Positions 8,104-13,767 of a DNA stretch of 13,767 nt are shown here, piece by piece. Made by a program: the position numbers and the translations under genes. Source of the DNA: Desulfatitalea sp. (lineage in GTDB: Bacteria; Desulfobacterota; Desulfobacteria; Desulfobacterales; Desulfosarcinaceae); assembly GCA_013041835.1 (NCBI GenBank), contig JABDRH010000477.1, positions 1-13,767 of the forward strand. Reading direction: 5' to 3'. The notes beneath the pieces were generated by a model. It did no database searches. It was not told the origin of the DNA and was given only the letters and a program-made list of their open reading frames with translations. Every line of letters starts with the position of its first letter. Position 1 is the stretch's first letter.

Positions 8104-9171
8104 GTGAAAACAGGAGACCCTTCCGCGCCAAGTGCCGCAATACGCGCGTGCACGATCTTGAGTCGACGGTTTTGGAGGATGTTTCTGGGCAGCGTGGCCT
8201 TGTTGCTGGTGTTGCCCATGGGCGCCAATGCAAACACGGCCATATTCGATGACCTTTTCGGGGTCAGCTTCCCGAGCGCCGAAAGCGGCTGGATCTGCGG
8301 CAGATGGGGGGTCATGTATCATACCGCCGACGGTGGAAAGACCTGGGCGCCCCAGGATACGGGAACGGATGTGACGCTGTTGAACGCTTTTTTCGTGGAC
8401 CCTCAAAAGGGCTGGGCTGTCGGGGATACCGGCACGATCCTTCACACCGCAAACGGGGGAAAGACATGGAAAAAGCAGGAATGCCCGGTGCCGTCATTTT
8501 ACCTGATGGACGTCTTTTTTATCTCATCCACCACAGGCTGGATCGTAACGGAAAGAACCCACATCCTATACACGGATAACGGTGGTGAAACCTGGCAGAT
8601 CCAGTTCCATGATCAGGATTATATATTGAAATCCGTTTCATTTTCCGATCCGCTGAACGGCTGGGCCGTTGGGGAGTATGGGTATACCTACCACACCCGC
8701 GACGGTGGTGTTCATTGGACGCATGAGGCGGGCTATTTTCGGCAAAATTGGGAAACCGGCGACATCGAGGCCGGAAACTATCTGTTTAGCGTGATCGCCG
8801 AGGATGCGGAAAAAGCATGGGCGGCCGGAATTGATGGGTATGTGACCCGAACCCTGGACGGCGGGCAGACCTGGGGGAAGGTCGATACAGGCGCCCCCAG
8901 AACACAGCTTTTCAGCGTTGTTTCCGACCGGTCCGGGGCAATCGTCATCGCCGGCAAGGAGACTGTCCTTGTCAGCATGGATAATGGAAATACCTGGACG
9001 CCGCCGGCTTTCGAGCCGCCGAACAAATATGGATGGATATACCGGATCGCCCGGAGGGGCACTTCAGGATTTATCGCGATCGGCGGAGGCGGCATGATCT
9101 ACCTCAGCGATGGCAACAACCCTTCATCCACCTGGCATCGGGTTACAAATTTCCGGCAAGGAGCTAAATAG
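8104..9171 (+). CDS. Exported YCF48-like seven-bladed beta-propeller protein
   Basis: This 355-residue protein has an N-terminal basic segment followed by a hydrophobic stretch (about residues 26-40) and a probable signal-peptidase site after A-N-A (residue 43). The rest is a chain of YCF48/BNR-type repeats. Six blades carry clear D/N-(G)-G-x-T/H-W signatures paired with G-W-x-x-G strands, and a degenerate seventh lies at the C terminus, giving a seven-bladed propeller. Ycf48 itself is a photosystem II assembly factor, but nothing photosynthetic is present; here it is more likely a periplasmic scaffold or partner of the exporter whose gene starts 4 nt after this stop. The GTG at 8104 is chosen from AGGAGG at 8088-8093, 10 nt away. 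A TTG at 8098 is the alternative. The ATG at 8179 would remove the basic region of the signal. Confidence 0.88.
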   Translation: MKTGDPSAPSAAIRACTILSRRFWRMFLGSVALLLVLPMGANANTAIFDDLFGVSFPSAESGWICGRWGVMYHTADGGKTWAPQDTGTDVTLLNAFFVDPQKGWAVGDTGTILHTANGGKTWKKQECPVPSFYLMDVFFISSTTGWIVTERTHILYTDNGGETWQIQFHDQDYILKSVSFSDPLNGWAVGEYGYTYHTRDGGVHWTHEAGYFRQNWETGDIEAGNYLFSVIAEDAEKAWAAGIDGYVTRTLDGGQTWGKVDTGAPRTQLFSVVSDRSGAIVIAGKETVLVSMDNGNTWTPPAFEPPNKYGWIYRIARRGTSGFIAIGGGGMIYLSDGNNPSSTWHRVTNFRQGAK

Positions 9172-9175
9172 AAAA

Positions 9176-11587
9176 ATGCAAAAGGATAAAAAACGCCGCG
9201 GATTGGATCGCCTCTGTTGGTTCTTGGCGAAAAACCGGTTGATCGTGCTGATGATAATACTTTGCATCACCGGATGGTTTTTCTACGGTGCGCTTCAAAT
9301 GAAGAGCGGAGTGATTCTTGCGGAAATGTTTCCCTACAATCACCCCTATCTCAAACTCAATTTTCAATTTTCCAAAGTTTTTGGAAGCGGCTCCTCCGGG
9401 GTCGTCATTTGCCTCAAGTCAAAGCAGGGAGACATTTTCACGCAAGCATTTCTTGGTAAAATAAAGGCAATGACGCAGGAAGTCGAGATGATGGACGGCG
9501 TCTATCGTGATTTAACACGGTCCATTGCCTCTCTTTCCGCCAAAACCGTATCGGCCCGCGCGGGCGGCGAGATCTCCGTGGAGCCGTTGATATACTACAA
9601 AATCCCGGAGACCGCGGAGGAAATGGAGCTGTTGAAAAAGCGCATTTTCACCTCGCCAAGCTTCAACGGCGCCATGGTCGCGCAGGACGGCACCGCCGCG
9701 CTGGTCTTTACCGAATTCCATGAAAACATATCCTATGAAAAAGTCCATCACATCCTTCAAAAGCTGGTCAAAGATTACTCGGATAATCAGACGTCCGTCC
9801 ACATTGTTGGATTTCCTTCTCTCATGGGTTGGATCTACAGTTTAAAGCCACAAATGCTCTCGGTCTTTCTGATCAGTATCGTCGGCATGATCGTGGTCCT
9901 AATCCTGATTTTTTACGGCAATCCCTTGGGCATGATCGTGGTGACGGCCAACACGCTGATCCTGACCCTGTGGGGTTTGGGATTTGTCGGTTTCACGGGT
10001 ATCAATTTCAATCCCATGCTCCTCGTTCTGGCGTTTCTGGTGGGCGCCCGGATCGTGGGCAACAGCCACCAGATAACATACCGCTACTTTGAGGAGTTAC
10101 ACGCCAGCAAGGGGGACCGGTTTCTGGCGAGCTATGAAACCATGCGGACCATGTTCATCCCCAACTTTGTGTCCGTGGCGACCGATACCGCCGGTTTTGC
10201 CGTATTGTTCATCGCCAAGATCATCTTGATGCTCAATCTTTCCATAATCATGTCCTTCTGGATGATCAGCATCATTTTAACCGGCTTTTTGGTCCCTGCC
10301 ATTTGCAGCTTGATCCCCCTTAAGGTGGCGAGTGATAAGTTCGCGAAAGACAGTTGCCAGGTGGATTCGATGGCCAGGGTGATGATGTGGATCACCCGCT
10401 TTTCCGTTGGCCGCGGCGGCAGGTATGTGGTCGGCGGCTTCATTGCCGTATTGGCCATTTTTTGTTTTTGGCAGACGAGTCAGTTGAAAATCGGAGATCC
10501 GACACCAGGTTCACCACTTTTTTACCAAAGCCACCAGTACAATCAAGACCAGGCGTTGATCAACGAGAAATTCAAAGCGTCATCTGAAAACCTCACTTTA
10601 TTCTACCAGGGGGAACCAAATTCGGTCTACGACCCGGTCGTGTTCAAAACGTTTGAGCAATTCGGCCGGTATATGCAAGCCAACCTGCCTGACATTTATA
10701 AATCCGCCAGTTCTCTTAACAACATGATCAAATCGGTCAATTATACCTGGCATGACGGGGATGAGGCATGGAACCAACTCCCACGTCAAGAGGAAATCCT
10801 TACCTTTTGCCTGGGAAATATAAAGACCGCGGGATTTAGTTTTCTAAATCGTTTCACGAGCCCTGGCAGGGAAAAAGCGCAGACCACGCTTTTTTTCGCG
10901 GACCACACGTCCGACAACCTGCTTCGAATCCGGGACGCGGCCTATAGCTTTTTTGAGTCCTATCCCATGAAAATCGATAAGGGGGAATTTCTACTTGCCG
11001 GAGGAAGGATCGGAATGGAAATCGCCGTCAATGAGGAGATGAAAAAATCCCATATCATCATTGATCTTACAGTACTTGCCGCCATTTTTATCCTTTGCAC
11101 CCTGTCTTTCAGATCGATAGTGGCCGGGCTCATGCTTTGCCTGCCCTTGCTCATAGGCAACAGCGTGGCGGGCGCCTACATGGCGCTGTCCGGCATCGGG
11201 CTTTCCATCAACACGCTTCCCGTCGCGGCGATCGGGGTTGGGGTCGGCATTGACTTTGCGATCTACCTTTACAGCCGTTGTCAGGAAGAGTTCCATGCGC
11301 AGGGCAGTGATTGGTACAACACGATTATCCAATCCGTATGCACCTGCGGCAAGGCGGTTGTTTTCACCGGGCTGACGATCATTTTACCGATCATCTCCTG
11401 GTACCTTTTTTCCGATATGAAGTTTCAGGCTCAGGTGGGATTTTTCCTGGCCATGATCATGGGCACCAATGTGGTTCTTACCTTGACGCTGCATCCTTTG
11501 CTGATCTATATCATCAAGCCCAAATTCATCACCAAAAGGGGCGGATTGGAAGCCAGAAATACGTTGGCGGGGAAACTGGCCGCCTGA
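9176..11587 (+). CDS. RND/MMPL-superfamily exporter
   Basis: This 803-residue inner-membrane protein has the duplicated RND plan. A first transmembrane helix at about residues 22-42 is followed by a ~190-residue periplasmic domain, then a five-to-six-helix block (about 225-390), helix 7 near 420-432, a second periplasmic domain, and a final helix block from about residue 625. The second half has the family G-V-G-V-G-I-D-F signature with Asp693, the likely proton-relay acid. The equivalent place in the first half reads G-A-R-I-V-G-N-S-H-Q and lacks Asp. The length fits the MMPL/COG1033-type exporters, which move lipids and hydrophobic compounds using the proton gradient, rather than ~1050-residue AcrB pumps. 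The ATG at 9176 follows AAGGAG (9158-9163); a start at 9110 would overlap the upstream gene. The 4-nt gap implies translational coupling with the YCF48-like gene. Substrate and export direction are inferred. Confidence 0.9.
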   Translation: MQKDKKRRGLDRLCWFLAKNRLIVLMIILCITGWFFYGALQMKSGVILAEMFPYNHPYLKLNFQFSKVFGSGSSGVVICLKSKQGDIFTQAFLGKIKAMTQEVEMMDGVYRDLTRSIASLSAKTVSARAGGEISVEPLIYYKIPETAEEMELLKKRIFTSPSFNGAMVAQDGTAALVFTEFHENISYEKVHHILQKLVKDYSDNQTSVHIVGFPSLMGWIYSLKPQMLSVFLISIVGMIVVLILIFYGNPLGMIVVTANTLILTLWGLGFVGFTGINFNPMLLVLAFLVGARIVGNSHQITYRYFEELHASKGDRFLASYETMRTMFIPNFVSVATDTAGFAVLFIAKIILMLNLSIIMSFWMISIILTGFLVPAICSLIPLKVASDKFAKDSCQVDSMARVMMWITRFSVGRGGRYVVGGFIAVLAIFCFWQTSQLKIGDPTPGSPLFYQSHQYNQDQALINEKFKASSENLTLFYQGEPNSVYDPVVFKTFEQFGRYMQANLPDIYKSASSLNNMIKSVNYTWHDGDEAWNQLPRQEEILTFCLGNIKTAGFSFLNRFTSPGREKAQTTLFFADHTSDNLLRIRDAAYSFFESYPMKIDKGEFLLAGGRIGMEIAVNEEMKKSHIIIDLTVLAAIFILCTLSFRSIVAGLMLCLPLLIGNSVAGAYMALSGIGLSINTLPVAAIGVGVGIDFAIYLYSRCQEEFHAQGSDWYNTIIQSVCTCGKAVVFTGLTIILPIISWYLFSDMKFQAQVGFFLAMIMGTNVVLTLTLHPLLIYIIKPKFITKRGGLEARNTLAGKLAA

Positions 11588-11656
11588 TCGCGTATGCAGG
11601 TCAATCATCAAAGCGGCGGGATGCCGTTTATCACTTCATAATGAAAGGAGCTAGCT

Positions 11657-12274
11657 ATGAAAGATCTTATTATCCGGCATAGTATCAATCTATTGATCCT
11701 GACATGCGTAAGCGTGGGGATCTATACGGCGTTGAACTGGTCTTCGATGCCGATGTTGCAGCGGCTGGTGGGCTTGATCTTTATCATGTACGCGTTTCAT
11801 GAATTTGAGGAGTTTAAGTTCCCCGGCGGTTTTACGGAAATGACGACGAAGGGGTTGGATTTTTCCCTTCCCAGGCCGGAATCCGCCAAGCTCGTCGTGG
11901 CGCTCGCCATTTTCTGCATCGCTTTCGTGCCCTTTTTTTTCACTAATATCGCTTGGCTGGCCATAGCCCCCATGCTGCTCGGTATTCTAGAGGTCGTCGC
12001 GCATTTCGGTATGATCAAAATTTTCAAATTGAAGCGCTTATACTCGCCGGGTATGGCGACGGCCTTGCTCATGCTGCCCATCTCCATCTACAGCATCTAC
12101 TATGTGGTGCAAAACGACCTGATTCAACCGGTGCAATGGCTGTACGCCGTTGTTTACATGGCCGTCATCTTTTTTATTGCACAGATCACCGTCATAAAAC
12201 TCAATGGCCTGAATTATTTTGAATTCGTTAAAAACGGCAGGGCCACCGTACTGGCCAGACTGAAACAACAGTAA
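11657..12274 (+). CDS. HXXEE-motif integral membrane protein, copy 1
   Basis: This 205-residue protein has five or six hydrophobic helices (roughly 10-28, 36-47, 79-95, 98-115, 133-152, 160-180). Its HEFEE at residues 48-52, followed by FPGGF at 55-59, identifies the HXXEE-motif family, whose function is unknown. Further conserved polar positions are Glu112 and His116 (E-x-x-x-H), Pro131-Gly132 and Gln152-Asn153. Histidines and acidic residues within or beside helices suggest a membrane metal site or a membrane enzyme; this is inference. A good ribosome site (AAAGGAG, 11643-11649) precedes the ATG. The gene follows the RND exporter by 69 nt and is the first of three ungapped paralogues. Compared with copy 3 it shows 33 identities in the first 59 residues. 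Confidence 0.85.
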   Translation: MKDLIIRHSINLLILTCVSVGIYTALNWSSMPMLQRLVGLIFIMYAFHEFEEFKFPGGFTEMTTKGLDFSLPRPESAKLVVALAIFCIAFVPFFFTNIAWLAIAPMLLGILEVVAHFGMIKIFKLKRLYSPGMATALLMLPISIYSIYYVVQNDLIQPVQWLYAVVYMAVIFFIAQITVIKLNGLNYFEFVKNGRATVLARLKQQ

Positions 12275-12326
12275 GCCTACGAAGGGATCTGTCCTATCCT
12301 GTTGATATGGACCATGGGGGGCGCAT

Positions 12327-12944
12327 ATGACAAACATTCTCGTTAAACGAAGCATGCATCTGCTAGCCGCGTTAGGCGTTATCGTCGCTGCCTATACCGC
12401 GATCAATTGGGCCGACCTGCCGGTGCTCCAGCGTTTGGCGTGCCTGATCTTTATCACGCTTGCGATGCACGGGTTGGAAGAGTATCTGTTTCCGGGAGGG
12501 TTCATGCAGTTGGTGATGCGCAATATGAACGTTGCCTTCACCAATGCCGAGGCCTCCAAATTCGCCGTGGTGTACGCCATTGTCTACCTTTCCTTCGTGC
12601 CGCTGTTTTTTACGCATGTAGCCTGGATGGTCATGGCGCCCATGTTGCTCGGCATTGTCGAATTCATCATGCATTTATTCATGATCAAGCTATTCAAGGT
12701 CGGGCGGCCTTACACGCCGGGCCTGGCGTCCGCCACCTGCATGCTGCCCATTTCAATCTACGCCATCGTCCATGTGGTGCAAAACAACTTGATGCAACCC
12801 GTGCAATGGCTGTTTACCCTTTTATTCATGGCCACATGCCTCTGGAGCGCCTCGATCATTTTGGCGAAAGTAAATGGGATGAAGTACTTCGATTTGATCA
12901 AGACGTACAGGGCCGGCATGCTTGCCAAGCTGAAACAAATGTAA
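12327..12944 (+). CDS. HXXEE-motif integral membrane protein, copy 2
   Basis: This 205-residue protein is the same length as copy 1 and aligns to it without gaps. The motif reads HGLEE at residues 48-52 and the FPGGF block is intact. Glu112 and His116 are both kept, as are the A-P-M-L-L block at 104-108, Pro131-Gly132 and the V-V-Q-N segment at 150-153. The helix pattern is unchanged. The 52-nt gap from copy 1 and the shared strand suggest one transcript. The ribosome site is weaker than those of the flanking copies, a G-rich run at 12315-12321 without a full AGGAG, so it may be translated less strongly. The function is unknown, as for the family. Confidence 0.84.
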   Translation: MTNILVKRSMHLLAALGVIVAAYTAINWADLPVLQRLACLIFITLAMHGLEEYLFPGGFMQLVMRNMNVAFTNAEASKFAVVYAIVYLSFVPLFFTHVAWMVMAPMLLGIVEFIMHLFMIKLFKVGRPYTPGLASATCMLPISIYAIVHVVQNNLMQPVQWLFTLLFMATCLWSASIILAKVNGMKYFDLIKTYRAGMLAKLKQM

Positions 12945-13048
12945 AAGCATGAAGGATGCCAAGCGCTATTTCAAGAAACGTTCCCAGGCATTTTTGCCCT
13001 CAACACTATTTGTTGCCATCTATTGTTATATGAAGAAAGGAGCCTCCT

Positions 13049-13663
13049 ATGAAAAGCTTTTTTTATAAGAACAGCCTAAATATCTTGGCTTTAATCGGCG
13101 TAAGCGCTGCGGTGTATGTGGCGATGAACTGGTCCGCGATGCCGGTTCTACAGCGTTTAGTCGGTTTGATCTTTATCTCGTTGGTTGTCCACGCCTGGGA
13201 GGAGTATCGATTCCCGGGTGGCTTCATACAGATGGAAGAACGTAATTTCAATGTATCCTTCCCCAGGCCGGAGATCAATGAACTCATTTTGGCCATACTT
13301 ATACTCTACACGGGTTTGGTGCCTTTTTTCTTCCCGGAGGTGGCCTGGTTGGCCATGGCGCCTATGTTACTCTTCCTTTTTCAGTTGCCCGGACATATCG
13401 GCGCGAGCAAAAAATCCAAGACAAAGGGGATTTACACACCCGGACTGGTGACCGCGATCCTCGTGCAGCCCATCCCGATCTACAGCATCTATTATGTGGT
13501 GCAAAACGACCTGATGCAGCCGGTGCACTGGCTGTATTCAATTCTTTACGCGGTCATCGGCTTCTGGATCGGATCGATTATCATCATAAAAGGAAATGGC
13601 AAGAATGTGATCGAATTCATTAAAACCGCCCGAGCCAAACACAAGCCGCCTGTGACAGAGTAA
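13049..13663 (+). CDS. HXXEE-motif integral membrane protein, copy 3 (diverged)
   Basis: This 204-residue protein aligns with copies 1 and 2 without gaps to at least residue 132. The motif reads HAWEE at residues 48-52 and FPGGF follows. Position 112 is Gln instead of the Glu of both other copies, although His116 is kept. The hydrophobic M-I-K-L/I-F-K stretch after it is replaced by a Lys/Ser/Thr-rich segment (119-127). The C-terminal tail is also different, more basic and proline-containing. If residues 48, 51, 52, 112 and 116 form a metal or catalytic site, this copy may be altered in activity or act as a structural subunit. AAAGGAG (13036-13042) precedes the ATG. The 104-nt spacer before it and the 104 bases after its stop hold no feature I can support. 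Confidence 0.84.
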   Translation: MKSFFYKNSLNILALIGVSAAVYVAMNWSAMPVLQRLVGLIFISLVVHAWEEYRFPGGFIQMEERNFNVSFPRPEINELILAILILYTGLVPFFFPEVAWLAMAPMLLFLFQLPGHIGASKKSKTKGIYTPGLVTAILVQPIPIYSIYYVVQNDLMQPVHWLYSILYAVIGFWIGSIIIIKGNGKNVIEFIKTARAKHKPPVTE

Positions 13664-13767
13664 GGGACCGGCAAGTATTCCATTGTCAACGGCAGTGGGA
13701 AAGCAACTTTTTAAACAGCCCGTTCAAAAATCAATCATTTGGTGCTATCCGAACAAAAACGAAGCGC

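Noticed and set aside
8104..9171. Photosystem II assembly function for the YCF48-like protein
   Set aside because: No photosynthesis genes nearby; the coupling to an RND exporter fits the exporter-associated members of the family better.

Overview
The window looks like a chromosomal segment from a Gram-negative bacterium with an outer membrane. The gene families (acyl-CoA metabolism, DUF1329, a YCF48-like propeller next to a large RND exporter, HXXEE membrane proteins) and the mixed GC content suggest a Desulfobacterota/Deltaproteobacteria-type or other hydrophobic-substrate-degrading proteobacterium. That assignment is inference. No rRNA, tRNA, CRISPR array or intact transposase is visible.

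Region 1 (1-3661) is GC-rich metabolic DNA. A 5'-truncated thiamine-diphosphate enzyme of the acetolactate synthase type (1-1280) is followed in the same direction by an NAD(P)-dependent aldehyde dehydrogenase (1332-2765). A convergent 3-hydroxyacyl-CoA dehydrogenase (2813-3661, minus strand) faces them, and a hairpin between the convergent genes (2777-2806) probably serves both sides. The dehydrogenase gene starts just inside two short perfect palindromes that look like promoter/operator DNA.

Region 2 (3662-4655) is about 1 kb with no supportable gene. It is strikingly AT-rich at 3900-4060, holds a consensus extended -10 box and nested inverted repeats, and marks a change in base composition between the two coding regions.

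Region 3 (4656-13663) is eight genes in one direction. In order they are: a secreted DUF1329 protein; two tandem paralogous 241-residue proteins of the carboxymuconolactone decarboxylase/AhpD-like fold; a long nested inverted-repeat element (7790-7952); a seven-bladed YCF48-like propeller protein with an export signal; an 803-residue RND/MMPL exporter only 4 nt downstream; and three tandem HXXEE-motif membrane proteins of 205, 205 and 204 residues. DUF1329, YCF48-like and this RND class are, from general knowledge, recurrent neighbours in bacteria that handle hydrophobic compounds. The inner-membrane exporter, exported propeller and periplasmic/outer-membrane DUF1329 protein would form a trans-envelope export or lipid-handling route. 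The CMD pair and the three HXXEE proteins could be enzymes acting on the transported molecule. No component has an assigned substrate, so this cluster is the best candidate here for an undescribed system.
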